Virus record (IMG/VR): IMGVR_UViG_3300044855_000188
Span: 1 to 45,073 of that record
Length of the DNA stretch: 45,073 nt
Direction: 5' to 3' (one strand)
Source of the DNA: a virus
The notes below the pieces were generated by a model. It was not told where the DNA came from. It searched no databases and saw only the letters and a list, made by a program, of their open reading frames with translations. Position 1 is the first letter of the stretch; every line of letters starts with the position of its first letter. The translations under genes were made by a program, and so were the position numbers. Of this stretch, positions 14,535 to 22,420 are shown piece after piece.

Positions 14535-15323
14535 TTATTTCGTTTTGCGGGCGAAGTCGTCACCTGCAATGATCGTTGTCGGAAAAAAGAAATTCGGATC
14601 GGCAATATAACGCGGGTCGCGCCGGCAAAGTTGAATAAACTGTTCGTGCAATATCCACGACCGCCCAACAAGACAGCCTTCCGACCACCAGCCAACGCGC
14701 TCCGGCCTTATGCCTACCCGCGTGCTGTGCTGGTTAATACCCTCCGCCCAGTCCAGCGCATCGCCTGTGCGCTTGCCGTCGCGGTTAGCGTCACGATGCA
14801 CTCGAAGCGGGCGACGTTGCACCAGCGCCGGGTGATTAGGCCCCTGCGTTGCCTGTCGGTGGAACCCCATCTGCCAGACGGCGAACTGCCCGAATTGAAT
14901 ACGCGCCACGCCTCCGCGACGGCGTGCGCCTTCGCTGTTCGTGGCTGCCAGTCCCGGCTCCGTGGTTGCCTCGGCATTGTGTACGATCACCGGGTGATTC
15001 CCGTCCATCTCGAACATGATAACAATCCGGCGGTCATTCCAGCCGTCTATGCGGTCTGCGTTCGGCGTTCCGTCGGAGTCTGCGCCTTCGATGTACACGA
15101 TGTTCACTTCCCCGGCCTTGCGTGCCAGGGCGTAGCCCTTCGCCGTCATGTATTGTACAATGCGCGTTGCCAGCGTCGGCTGCGTTGCCTGCAATTTCAG
15201 CGCGTTGGCGGTCGGCTGCGTTGCCTGTGTTTTCACCGCGTCAGCCGTCGGCTGTGTCGCCTGCGCGTTCCCGGCTCCGGCCTTTTCAGCCTCCCGATTG
15301 AACAACTTATGCGTTTTCCCCAT
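14535..15323 (-). CDS. Peptidoglycan hydrolase-like endolysin with N-terminal repeats, 262 aa
   Basis: Residues ~20-52 are three near-perfect 11-residue repeats (ATQPTADAVKT, ATQPTANALKL, ATQPTLATRI). The main domain (residues ~55-262) has ATTEPG, RIQFGQFAVWQMGFH, VHRDANRDGKRTGD, INQH, WSEGCLVGR and FPTTIIAGDD. I recall this pattern from phage and bacterial proteins thought to cut peptidoglycan; the S/E-x-G-C-L-V-G-R element with an upstream His resembles the His/Cys site of L,D-transpeptidase-type enzymes, so Cys and His are candidate catalytic residues. It has no signal peptide and needs a holin. It follows the spanin-like gene by 3 nt. Confidence 0.65.
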   Translation of the reverse strand: MGKTHKLFNREAEKAGAGNAQATQPTADAVKTQATQPTANALKLQATQPTLATRIVQYMTAKGYALARKAGEVNIVYIEGADSDGTPNADRIDGWNDRRIVIMFEMDGNHPVIVHNAEATTEPGLAATNSEGARRRGGVARIQFGQFAVWQMGFHRQATQGPNHPALVQRRPLRVHRDANRDGKRTGDALDWAEGINQHSTRVGIRPERVGWWSEGCLVGRSWILHEQFIQLCRRDPRYIADPNFFFPTTIIAGDDFARKTK

Positions 15324-15326
15324 GCG

Positions 15327-15863
15327 TTATTTTCTTTTTTTCAGGTATGCAATGAACCCCATGGTCATTATAATTGTCAGAATAAGATACAAATTTTCGA
15401 TCAGGGCTGTGCTTCCTGTCTCGTTGTTATATTCGCCCGCTCTTGCGCCCGACTTCGCTCCTGTGCCTGCCCCTGCGCGCTTCCCGTCCGTTCGTGTTGC
15501 CTGTACCGCCTGCACCTTGCGTGGCTTCGTGACGGCCTGCACCTTAATTCGGCGCGTGCCGTCGGCCTGCGTGATCGGCGTGAGCGTGATTGTGTGCGTA
15601 TCCGTATGCACCACCTGTTCGGACTGGGCGACGGCCTCGGCCAGCATTTCCACGACGGCGGTATCCGGCGGCAGTTCAACGGCTGCCAGTTCGGCGTAAT
15701 TGAACTCCCGTAACAGCACAACGCCGTTGTTTCGCTCATATTCGGCAATTATACTGTCTATTGCCGTTTGATGCGCCTGCATGTCCTCCGCGATTTTCGA
15801 TTGCAACACACAGCCAGGCAGGGCGAATAAGCCGGATATTGCCAGTAAGTAGTATTCTTTCAT
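15327..15863 (-). CDS. Candidate unimolecular spanin (lipoprotein plus C-terminal TM), 178 aa
   Basis: The N-terminus MKEYYLLAISGLFALPGC has a lipobox-like LPGC with Cys18, predicting an outer-membrane lipoprotein. The C-terminus carries one hydrophobic helix (residues ~150-173, NLYLILTIIMTMGFIAYL) and the basic tail KKRK. Between them lies a Thr/Val-rich then Gly/Ala/Lys-rich periplasmic stretch. A lipobox at one end and a membrane span at the other is the layout of one-protein spanins such as T1 gp11, which fuse the two membranes in the last step of lysis. It sits between the holin-like and hydrolase genes. Known examples are shorter (about 130 aa). Confidence 0.6.
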   Translation of the reverse strand: MKEYYLLAISGLFALPGCVLQSKIAEDMQAHQTAIDSIIAEYERNNGVVLLREFNYAELAAVELPPDTAVVEMLAEAVAQSEQVVHTDTHTITLTPITQADGTRRIKVQAVTKPRKVQAVQATRTDGKRAGAGTGAKSGARAGEYNNETGSTALIENLYLILTIIMTMGFIAYLKKRK

Positions 15864-15895
15864 CTGTATTTCATACGGATTTTGGCTCCGTTTTT

Positions 15896-16102
15896 TTATC
15901 TCCTATCCATTTTTTCAATCTGCGCCTTCAGTACCGATAGTTCCAGTTTCAGCAGCGACTGTTCGGCTTTCAGGTTCAGTACGGCCTCGTTCAGCGCCGC
16001 CTTGTGCGAGAACCATTGCCCCAGCAGGGCAATAATTAGAGAAAATATGTATATCAATTCGCGCGCGTTCAGTTTCAGCGGCTTTTCGGCGTCCGTTTGC
16101 AT
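15896..16102 (-). CDS. Holin-like membrane protein with coiled coil, 68 aa
   Basis: One hydrophobic helix (residues ~15-30, ELIYIFSLIIALLGQWF) is followed by a heptad-like coiled coil (LNEAVLNLKAEQSLLKLELSVLKAQIEKM). It is the first gene of the lysis cassette, 16 nt after a TATATTTG promoter box and directly after a strong terminator. Position and size fit a holin or a phage lysis regulator; one span is fewer than in the best-known holins. Confidence 0.55.
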   Translation of the reverse strand: MQTDAEKPLKLNARELIYIFSLIIALLGQWFSHKAALNEAVLNLKAEQSLLKLELSVLKAQIEKMDRR

Positions 16103-16119
16103 TCAATTGTTTTTCGCTG

Positions 16120-16127
16120 CAAATATA
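16120..16127 (-). promoter_or_regulatory. -7 box TATATTTG, promoter of the lysis cassette
   Basis: The minus strand reads TTTTTTTCG-TATATTTG-cagcg..., 17 nt before ATG 16102. It directly follows the terminator of the primase gene, so the lysis cassette is a separate transcription unit. Confidence 0.6.
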
Positions 16128-16129
16128 CG

Positions 16130-16161
16130 AAAAAAACCCCGCGCTCAAAGCGAACGCAGGG
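16130..16161 (-). terminator. Rho-independent terminator after the primase-helicase gene
   Basis: On the minus strand CCCTGCG (16161-16155) pairs with CGCGGGG (16143-16137) with one G-U pair and an 11-nt loop, followed by seven U. It ends the replication operon. Confidence 0.75.
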
Positions 16162-16186
16162 CCACACAACATTATCGGCTGCAAAA

Positions 16187-16194
16187 ATACTTTT
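16187..16194 (-). promoter_or_regulatory. Possible additional -7 box TATTTTTG
   Basis: The box TATTTTTG lies between the primase stop and the terminator. A transcript starting here would meet the terminator at once, so it may be a chance match or an attenuated start. Confidence 0.25.
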
Positions 16195-16214
16195 TTCAGC
16201 CGGATAACGCCGGA

Positions 16215-18851
16215 TTATTTCAGCCGTTCGATCGGCACGCGAACCGCGCGCGATTGGTGCCCCGGCCCGAAGCGGGCAGAAGTGATCTGCACGGCTCCGT
16301 CAATTCGCAGCAACGTTCGCCCGACGGACTTCACCCAGGGGCTGTTTTCGAGCGCCTTCAGCACGGCGTGATGCGATTGCGATACGAAGAAAAAATCTCC
16401 GTCTACCTTGAAGCCCATGCGCAGCAGGCGATCGTGTGCTACCTTGCTCGATATTACGTCATCGAATACCTCGTTACTTGCGATAAGCACCAGTTCGCCC
16501 ACCGTTCGCTCCAGATTCGGCCCGTCCACCCGTACGATCTGATCCGTCAGGCGTGCCAGCAGCACGGTTTCATCCCGTGAAAGGTCGGAACCACGCTCTT
16601 CTTCCCAGTTCTGCCCCTTCACCCATTCCACCGCCGCATCGAACTGGATTTCATTAGACGAAAACAGGCTGTAAGCGCCAGCCAGCAGTGCGCCTAATTG
16701 GTCGCCAGCGCGTTGTTCCCCCAGTTCATACGCGACGGCGTCGGCGAACGTATCGGCGTTGTGAAGTATTACGGGCATAATCGAAACGGTGCGGGCCTGC
16801 AGGCGCTTCACGAACTCAGGCGTAATAATCTCACGGTGTAATACCTTCAGTTTTTCCCAGCGTTCAGCGCGTACGGCGTCCGACGGCTTGTTAAGCGCCA
16901 ATATAGACACGCGGCCCCGATCGGACGCCTGCGTGATCTGCACGCCGATTGAAGCGAATGCGAAGCACGATCTAATCCGGTACATCTGCGCGCGCCCTCC
17001 GGCCGAACCCTTCAACATCACCCCGCCGTCCTCGGCGCTCGAAGCCCGCATCAGGGACAATACCGCCTCCATGCGTTCCCGCGAGCGCTTATCTTCGCCC
17101 TCCGCTTCATCGAACACGATTGGCAGCGCGTCGTTCTTAATCGTCTGCCGGATACCAGCCTCCGATGTTTCCGACTGCACAGCCAGCACGTTGCGCCCGA
17201 GCAAGCGCCGTACGATCTGGTTGAACACCCACGATTTCCCCGTGCCTGCCGCGCCGGTGATCCATACATGCGGCCTCCATTTCAGCGCGCCGCATATTGG
17301 CGCTATTACACACCAGCCGGCAAGCAGGTGCGCATTCACGGGGCGCTCCCAGTTCACCAGCCCCATTACCTCCATCAGCCTGTTAGCCTCCTTATTAGTC
17401 AGCGGGTTTTCCGTCGGAAAAGATAGCGGCGTGCTTGCCTCGTACATATACCGGGTATCTATCCCGCCTAACCTGTGCCGCCGCCCGTCCACCACCAGCC
17501 CGTCGCCGTGGTGTATTACCACGCGTCCGCTATCCATCCATGCCCCGCGTCCGCGCGTGTTCGTCGGCGAATATACCCCCGCCTGATCGCCCTGCCGCAT
17601 CAGCCAATTCATTGCCGTTTCAACGTCGAACGAAGATTTCGATTTTGATTTCGGAAAATACGTCTGCCAATAATCCAGCGGCGCGAGCAGCAGCAGATTG
17701 GGCGCGGTCAGGCTCGAAGGCTTCAGAACATGAACCTGGTGTTGCAGTTCCGAAAAAAACGCATATACCGTCTGTTCGTCCTGCTTGAAAAACCCAAGCA
17801 CCCGGAACGGGTCTTCGCGCATATCTTCCGCATCAGCACCGAAGTCATCAGGCGGTGGGTTGTATTCCAATTCAGGCGGCTCCGGCATTGGCGGCGCGTC
17901 ATCTCCGCCCTGTGTGCTCATACCAGGCGCTGCGCTCCCAGCGTTCGGTACGTTCCCGATATGCGCGCGAACGTACGCAAGTGCCTGGTCGGCCGTCCAT
18001 TCGGCGTCTGCGATATCCCATTTTTCCGGCAATTCCGGCGCGTTCGTAATCCACTTCACCGCCGGGCATTTTTCGCGGATTGCAGCCCAGACGTCAAGCA
18101 TTGCCATTACGCCGGGCGCATCATTGTCAGGCCATATCACGACTTTTCGCCCGGCCAGCGGCCCCCAATCCGTGTTATGCACCGCCCGCGCGCCCCCCTG
18201 CCAGCAGGTTGCAACGACGTGCGGCAGCAGGGACTGTGCGGCGTCGGCAGCCTTTTCGCCCTCCACGATCAGCACCGTTGCTGCCGGATTTCCGGCGATG
18301 CGGTCAAGTTGGTACAGCGGTCTCGGAACGTCGAACCCCTGCCATCGCCATTCACGGCGCGTGCCGTCTGTGCGGAACGTGTACGGCACAATCTGCTTGC
18401 CTTCCGGCGTATCGAAACGGCAGATCAGCCCGTCCAGTTGTCCGTCGGCGGTGCGGTACTCCCATACCCGCGACGGCGCGCCGTATCGGTAATGCACGAT
18501 CTGCCCCGGCGTCGGAACCGGCGTAGCCCGCTGCCATTGCACGGGTTTTTTCCGGTCAATATGCACCTTTTCGGGCGTGTGCGTGTTTAGCGCTTCGCCG
18601 GATAGTTCCGCGACCGCTTCAGGAAATGTCGCGCCCATTTCAGTCAGAAAATCCAACACGTCCCCGGATTTTCCGCAGGCAAAACAGGCGAACACCTGTT
18701 TTTTTTCATTTACCTGCAGGGACGCCTTCGTGTCATTATGGAACGGGCAGATTCCTACCCATTCCTGTCCGCGTTTCGCAAGTGACACGCGCCGCCCGAC
18801 TACCTCGACAATGTCTGTGCGGGCCTTCAGTTGTGAAATTTCAAAACTCAT
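16215..18851 (-). CDS. DNA primase-helicase, 878 aa
   Basis: Residues ~1-85 form a DnaG-type zinc finger (CPFHNDTKAS ... CFACGKSGD). Residues ~190-290 form a Toprim domain (VLIVEGEKAADAAQ, then VIWPDNDAPG with the acidic metal site). The C-terminal half is a DUF927/SF3-like helicase with Walker A (GAAGTGKS, near residue 530), Walker B (PIVFDEAEGED) and SIGVQITQASDRGR downstream. It makes primers and unwinds the phage DNA and is the core replication enzyme. No phage polymerase is seen, so the host polymerase is presumably recruited. It is the last gene of the early operon; the leader is A/T-rich. Confidence 0.92.
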   Translation of the reverse strand: MSFEISQLKARTDIVEVVGRRVSLAKRGQEWVGICPFHNDTKASLQVNEKKQVFACFACGKSGDVLDFLTEMGATFPEAVAELSGEALNTHTPEKVHIDRKKPVQWQRATPVPTPGQIVHYRYGAPSRVWEYRTADGQLDGLICRFDTPEGKQIVPYTFRTDGTRREWRWQGFDVPRPLYQLDRIAGNPAATVLIVEGEKAADAAQSLLPHVVATCWQGGARAVHNTDWGPLAGRKVVIWPDNDAPGVMAMLDVWAAIREKCPAVKWITNAPELPEKWDIADAEWTADQALAYVRAHIGNVPNAGSAAPGMSTQGGDDAPPMPEPPELEYNPPPDDFGADAEDMREDPFRVLGFFKQDEQTVYAFFSELQHQVHVLKPSSLTAPNLLLLAPLDYWQTYFPKSKSKSSFDVETAMNWLMRQGDQAGVYSPTNTRGRGAWMDSGRVVIHHGDGLVVDGRRHRLGGIDTRYMYEASTPLSFPTENPLTNKEANRLMEVMGLVNWERPVNAHLLAGWCVIAPICGALKWRPHVWITGAAGTGKSWVFNQIVRRLLGRNVLAVQSETSEAGIRQTIKNDALPIVFDEAEGEDKRSRERMEAVLSLMRASSAEDGGVMLKGSAGGRAQMYRIRSCFAFASIGVQITQASDRGRVSILALNKPSDAVRAERWEKLKVLHREIITPEFVKRLQARTVSIMPVILHNADTFADAVAYELGEQRAGDQLGALLAGAYSLFSSNEIQFDAAVEWVKGQNWEEERGSDLSRDETVLLARLTDQIVRVDGPNLERTVGELVLIASNEVFDDVISSKVAHDRLLRMGFKVDGDFFFVSQSHHAVLKALENSPWVKSVGRTLLRIDGAVQITSARFGPGHQSRAVRVPIERLK

Positions 18852-18878
18852 ATTAAAATATTAAATATGCGTTAAAAG

Positions 18879-19271
18879 TTAAAAATGTAACACGCCTACC
18901 TGCTCCGCATCCGTCAGCACCTCCGCAATACCGCCCGCCGTCCGTACCTGCGTAATGAAGTTAATTTGTTCGGCCGTCGGTTTTTTCCCCGGCACTTTCA
19001 CTTCGACGGCTGTGAAAACAGCGACCTTGCGCCCGACCATGTCCGGCGTGATCTCCAACGTAGTCCAGCCGATCAGGTCGCTACTGCCCTCGCACAGCCC
19101 GGCGTGCAACGGCCTTGCTCCATGAAGTGCGACGGTTCCGGCCTCCGTTCTATGTATTAGCCTCCCGGCCCACCCCATACCGACGTTGTTTCGGAACAGG
19201 CGGACGTGGGGCAGGCGTTTTGCCGCTGCGAGCAGGATTGCGCGTAGAGTGTTGGTTTCGGTCATAACCAA
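18879..19271 (-). CDS. VRR-NUC domain nuclease, 130 aa
   Basis: The protein has the VRR-NUC pattern of small stand-alone phage nucleases: RLFRNNVG near the N-terminus, EGSSDLIGW with the metal-binding Asp, AVEVKVPGKKPTAEQ with the E-x-K core, and INFITQVRTAGG. Such nucleases are thought to resolve branched DNA. The stop lies 27 nt upstream of the primase-helicase start, and the start overlaps the kinase gene by 10 bp, which places it in the replication operon. MTETN at 19265 is an equally good start. Confidence 0.85.
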   Translation of the reverse strand: MVMTETNTLRAILLAAAKRLPHVRLFRNNVGMGWAGRLIHRTEAGTVALHGARPLHAGLCEGSSDLIGWTTLEITPDMVGRKVAVFTAVEVKVPGKKPTAEQINFITQVRTAGGIAEVLTDAEQVGVLHF

Positions 19272-19795
19272 TCATTATGTAACGCCAATAATTCGACCTG
19301 TTCGCGCACAAAGTTCAGCGAGTGCGGGCCGTTGTGTATCGTATCGAAGTACCAATCGTCCAGCGCCGTCTCGCTTGCGTGATTCGGCGTGCCGTTGTCG
19401 TACCCGTGCCGAACCACGCGGATAACCTTACCTCCGCCCGCTCGGATTGCGCTCGCTTCGTTCGGGAACCTGACGTCTGTAATAATGTAATTGCGCTCCG
19501 GATCCAGTCCGGCGAACAGCGCCCGCACCCAAACGTCCTGGTGTAAGTTATTGCGCAGGGCTTCCGTGCCGATTCGTTGAAACATCTGCCGTCTGGTAAT
19601 GCCCCACGGCTCCACAATTTTCGCCTTCCATTCGGGCGTGTCCTGGACTTGTTCGCCCGTGATTATTTCGTATACCTTTTTCAACTTATCGGCGTACGCC
19701 ACGATCTGCCAGTCCATCTGCGGGCAAATTTCGCGCAAAATATTGGCGACCGTATTTTTTCCGTGTCCGGCTTTGCCGGTTATTCCGAGTATCAT
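19262..19795 (-). CDS. Deoxynucleoside monophosphate kinase-like protein, 177 aa
   Basis: Residues 1-20 (MILGITGKAGHGKNTVANIL) hold a Walker A loop (GKAGHGKNT). The following 'ADKLKKVYEIITGEQVQDTPEWKAK', 'RRQMFQRIGTEALRNNLHQDVWVRAL' and 'YIITDVRFPNEA' fit the phage dNMP kinase family (T4 gp1-like fold). It should feed dNTP synthesis. Start 19795 (MILG) is used because the upstream in-frame residues do not belong to the family. Confidence 0.85.
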   Translation of the reverse strand: MILGITGKAGHGKNTVANILREICPQMDWQIVAYADKLKKVYEIITGEQVQDTPEWKAKIVEPWGITRRQMFQRIGTEALRNNLHQDVWVRALFAGLDPERNYIITDVRFPNEASAIRAGGGKVIRVVRHGYDNGTPNHASETALDDWYFDTIHNGPHSLNFVREQVELLALHNDWL

Positions 19796-19809
19796 GTGTT
19801 TATGTGTTT

Positions 19810-20616
19810 TTAATCTGTTGTGCAAAAACATTCAATTTCTAAATCTGAATTAAATAGCTCTGGTGCCGTTTTAACCATATATACAAGCCGCTCATAAGAC
19901 AAGCCGTTCCTAAACGTTGCACCAGTCGCATTTTCTTGCTCAACCCACCATCTTACCCGATTCGGCTCCTTTTTAATTATTTCTTTCAATTTAGCCCGAC
20001 TTTTTAAAAAACACATATCGCAATTCCCTAAATAATTCGGAATATTCAAGTCAAAAGACTGCTTGGCCCAAAAATTTAAAACCATCGGCTTTGTTATGCG
20101 CATGTCATAAAGCGGGGCAATAGATTCATAAGGCTCTTTTGAGAAAGCGTTTGCAAGCCGGTTGTATCTTCTCGGCTCATCGTATCGAATGCCAATGGCA
20201 TTATACCACTCGGAAAATCCAAGAGATTGCATAAATTTTTTTATAGGCCTAATTTTTAACTCTGTTGTACAGTATCGGGTAACGGCATTCGGAAGATATT
20301 TTTTCCTTTTTACAAGTTTGGCGTAAGGTTCGCCGTTTCGGCTTGCTGTTTCATAATCAACAACTCTGAAGCCTTCGGGCGTGTCGTCGTATTCCAGCCA
20401 ATGCACTTTAATTCCAAAGTTATTTTCAATGTTTTGCACAAAAAAAAGCGTTTCTTCATGCTCTTTGCCGGTATTTGCAAAGCAAACTATCCTTTGATCT
20501 TCAGGAATATTGTCGCAAATTATTTTCGCCATCATCCCAGAAGTGCGACCGCCTGACATGGAAATCATATAAGGCATATCCATTTTAACGTTGTAATTGA
20601 TTTGTTCCTGTTCCAT
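19810..20616 (-). CDS. PAPS reductase-family (PP-loop) protein, 268 aa
   Basis: The PP-loop ATP-binding motif MSGGRTSGMMAK (near residue 20) and ANTGKEHEETL identify the phosphoadenosine-phosphosulfate reductase/adenine-nucleotide alpha hydrolase family. Cys residues in RYCTTELKIRP and in GNCDMC could bind a metal or Fe-S cluster. Phage members are common, but their substrate is usually unknown; sulfate reduction, tRNA or DNA thiolation are candidates. The gene is visibly more A/T-rich than its neighbours, suggesting separate acquisition. ATG 20616 is preceded by AAAGGATTGAAATC, one of the few Shine-Dalgarno-like leaders in the window; MMHEL at 20658 is the alternative. Confidence 0.8.
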   Translation of the reverse strand: MEQEQINYNVKMDMPYMISMSGGRTSGMMAKIICDNIPEDQRIVCFANTGKEHEETLFFVQNIENNFGIKVHWLEYDDTPEGFRVVDYETASRNGEPYAKLVKRKKYLPNAVTRYCTTELKIRPIKKFMQSLGFSEWYNAIGIRYDEPRRYNRLANAFSKEPYESIAPLYDMRITKPMVLNFWAKQSFDLNIPNYLGNCDMCFLKSRAKLKEIIKKEPNRVRWWVEQENATGATFRNGLSYERLVYMVKTAPELFNSDLEIECFCTTD

Positions 20617-20714
20617 GATTTCAATCCTTTTTTTTGTAAATCTTAATTCGTGCATCACGCGGATCCCGGTTCACAAAGAAGTTATTTTATTGTATTGTGT
20701 GTGTGTATTGTGTG

Positions 20715-21563
20715 TTATCGGCAGAACTCCGCCGAATAGTGAATATCTTGTGCGTGATAGTGAAAAATAAGCCATACACCGCCTAACGGTTTCGGCGGCA
20801 TACCCTTTTCAACTGCCCAGCCTTCGCCGGGATTGTATTCGTCTTTGTAACTGCCTAACTTCACGTGCAGTTGTTCGTCTGCGACCTGCTCCCCGTTTTC
20901 TTTCAGCCGTATGCGTGATATTGGAAAAATCCACCTGTCGTGGGTGTGACCGCTTACCACGATCTTCGCGTCCGGCAGATACACCGCCTTTCGGCTGGTC
21001 TGAATCACATCCTTCGTCACCGGCCCGCCGCCGCCGTATCCGTGGTGGTACGACATTGGTATCGTGCGCACGCCTCCGCCTGTTTGCGACGCCGTTTCCG
21101 CCTCAAATCGCCACAGCACCCAGCCGGAATACGTCCCGCGTTCGCAGCCCAGTTTTTCTGCCAGCCGTGCCGTCAGGTCGGTTTCGTGTCGCCCCAATAT
21201 TGCGGTTTCATGGTTGCCAGGCGTGATGAAACATATTAGGTCTTTGTAGGCCTCGAAAAAATCAGCCGTCGTGTCTATGAGCGCATCCAGATAGTTGTTC
21301 ACCTGGTGTTCCGGTCGCAGCGCGGATTTGTTGGCGCGCTTGTCGTACTTTCCCTGCATCGCACAGAACAGGTCACCGAACACCATTATCGGCGCTCCTA
21401 TCTTGCGGGCCTGCTCCAGGTGCCGCGTCAGCAGGTCGCGGTCGCACTTCGGGTTGTCCACGTGTATATCGGACAGCAGTAGCGCGCGAAAATTCCAGTC
21501 CGGCGAACGGGTGTAAGGTATCCGCGCTTCGATCGTGTACGTTTTAATTTTCTTGATTTCCAT
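20715..21563 (-). CDS. Calcineurin-like metallophosphoesterase, 282 aa
   Basis: The metallophosphoesterase motifs are in order: D-x-H (LLSDIHVD, residues ~28-35), GD (MVFGDLF), GNHE (TPGNHET) and GHTH (VVSGHTHDRW). The length of 282 fits stand-alone phage phosphoesterases. The substrate is not visible from sequence: nucleic acid ends (Mre11/SbcD type) or nucleotides are possible. It lies upstream of the PAPS-reductase-family gene. The start is 12 nt after a perfect 11-bp hairpin, with an A-rich leader (AAAAATAAAATT). Confidence 0.85.
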   Translation of the reverse strand: MEIKKIKTYTIEARIPYTRSPDWNFRALLLSDIHVDNPKCDRDLLTRHLEQARKIGAPIMVFGDLFCAMQGKYDKRANKSALRPEHQVNNYLDALIDTTADFFEAYKDLICFITPGNHETAILGRHETDLTARLAEKLGCERGTYSGWVLWRFEAETASQTGGGVRTIPMSYHHGYGGGGPVTKDVIQTSRKAVYLPDAKIVVSGHTHDRWIFPISRIRLKENGEQVADEQLHVKLGSYKDEYNPGEGWAVEKGMPPKPLGGVWLIFHYHAQDIHYSAEFCR

Positions 21564-21575
21564 AATTTTATTTTT

Positions 21576-21603
21576 GCGCCGGGGCGTAGCAACGCCCCGG
21601 CGC
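21576..21603 (-). terminator. Perfect 11-bp stem-loop between two early genes
   Basis: GCGCCGGGGCG (21576-21586) and CGCCCCGGCGC (21593-21603) pair perfectly around a 6-nt loop. It sits 7 nt after the stop of the secreted protein and 12 nt before the start of the phosphoesterase. On the minus strand it is followed by A-rich sequence, not U, so it is more likely an mRNA element or a partial terminator than a classical one. Confidence 0.5.
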
Positions 21604-21610
21604 TCGTTGG

Positions 21611-22012
21611 TTAATCAACTAGGTGCGCCTCAATCAAATGCAGGTAACAATTAGGCTTCGGCGCTAACAATACGTCCGAGCGATTCCCGGTCGTGTACAC
21701 GGCTCCGAGCGACGGTATATGAATTTCAGCGTAGCCCCGGATTGCGTACACCCACATCAGCGGCACGCCGTCAATATACTTCTCCGAGACAATACAAACC
21801 TGCTCCGAATAATCCGGCAGCACGATGCACTCCGTGACCTCGGCGGGCCATTCGATCGGTATTTCTTCCATCGGAAAAACGAACGACGCGATACCCTGCG
21901 CGTGATCGTACTGGATCGTGGCCATGCCCGGCGTACTGATGTCCAGATATTGGGCGCGGGCAGAAAAGTTGAAAATGAGGGAGAAAATAAATATAAAAAT
22001 TGTATGTTTCAT
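21611..22012 (-). CDS. Secreted protein of unknown function, 133 aa
   Basis: From ATG 22012 the N-terminus is MKHTIFIFIFSLIFNFSARAQ, a clear signal peptide with cleavage after ARA. The mature part (~112 aa) is a small beta-rich domain with two Cys (ECIVLP and QVCIV) that could form a disulfide in the periplasm, ending in APKPNCYLHLIEAHLVD. The start overlaps the 25-aa gene (ATGA). No family is recognised. A periplasmic effector, for example one excluding other phages or modifying the envelope, is possible but not shown. Confidence 0.65.
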   Translation of the reverse strand: MKHTIFIFIFSLIFNFSARAQYLDISTPGMATIQYDHAQGIASFVFPMEEIPIEWPAEVTECIVLPDYSEQVCIVSEKYIDGVPLMWVYAIRGYAEIHIPSLGAVYTTGNRSDVLLAPKPNCYLHLIEAHLVD

Positions 22013-22086
22013 AAAAGTAGCAAAATAAGTGAAATAATAATGATCAAATAATAGTTTACGTCTGTAACGGTTTCGGCTTTTTTCAT
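22009..22086 (-). CDS. Tiny membrane peptide, 25 aa
   Basis: The 25 residues (MKKAETVTDVNYYLIIIISL then ILLLL) are a polar start and one hydrophobic helix. It overlaps both neighbours by 4 bp (ATGA), as do the next genes, so the chain looks translationally coupled. A chance frame cannot be excluded. Confidence 0.4.
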   Translation of the reverse strand: MKKAETVTDVNYYLIIIISLILLLL

Positions 22087-22217
22087 AGCGTGAAAGTATC
22101 CCAGGCAAACGTCAGCACGTCGAACAGCCAGCAGATAATCTTGCCGGTCACGACCGCGACGCAGGCCCACATGTACACTGCGGCCCAAAAGTAGGCGTTT
22201 TTTGTGCTCTGTTTCAT
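22083..22217 (-). CDS. Membrane microprotein, 44 aa
   Basis: The frame encodes 44 residues starting MKQSTKNAYFWAAVYMWACV with one long hydrophobic region (residues ~9-41) rich in Trp, Val and Ala. It overlaps the 25-aa peptide downstream and the 68-aa gene upstream by 4 bp each (ATGA). Function unknown; inner-membrane location is likely. Confidence 0.5.
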   Translation of the reverse strand: MKQSTKNAYFWAAVYMWACVAVVTGKIICWLFDVLTFAWDTFTL

Positions 22218-22420
22218 AACTTTTCAAGTACCTGGTCAATTTTTGCCAGCGTTTCGTCCACAATTCGCTCGCTTTTCTTCGCCATTGCCAGCGCGGTTGC
22301 CTTTTCTGCGCTATCCCTCGGAGCGGCAAAATATTTGCGCTGCCATTCCCGCATTTCGCGGACGTTGGCGGCAAATTTTCGGGTAGCGGCCTTCAGCACG
22401 CCGAAATTTTCAGCGCCCAT
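22214..22420 (-). CDS. Small helical charged protein, 68 aa
   Basis: The 68 residues are Lys/Arg/Glu-rich and appear all-helical (LKAATRKFAANVREMREWQRK ... KSERIVDETLAKIDQVLEKL in separate helices). It overlaps the 80-aa gene by 11 bp and the 44-aa gene by 4 bp. Resembles no family I recognise. Confidence 0.6.
   Translation of the reverse strand: MGAENFGVLKAATRKFAANVREMREWQRKYFAAPRDSAEKATALAMAKKSERIVDETLAKIDQVLEKL

Noticed and set aside
16187-16194. Second lysis promoter
   Set aside because: The TATTTTTG match is followed at once by a strong terminator, so it would not transcribe the lysis genes well; kept only as a weak site.
16789-18590. Several long plus-strand frames opposite the primase-helicase
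   Set aside because: They lack known motifs and overlap a gene with intact zinc-finger, Toprim and helicase motifs; they are antisense shadows.
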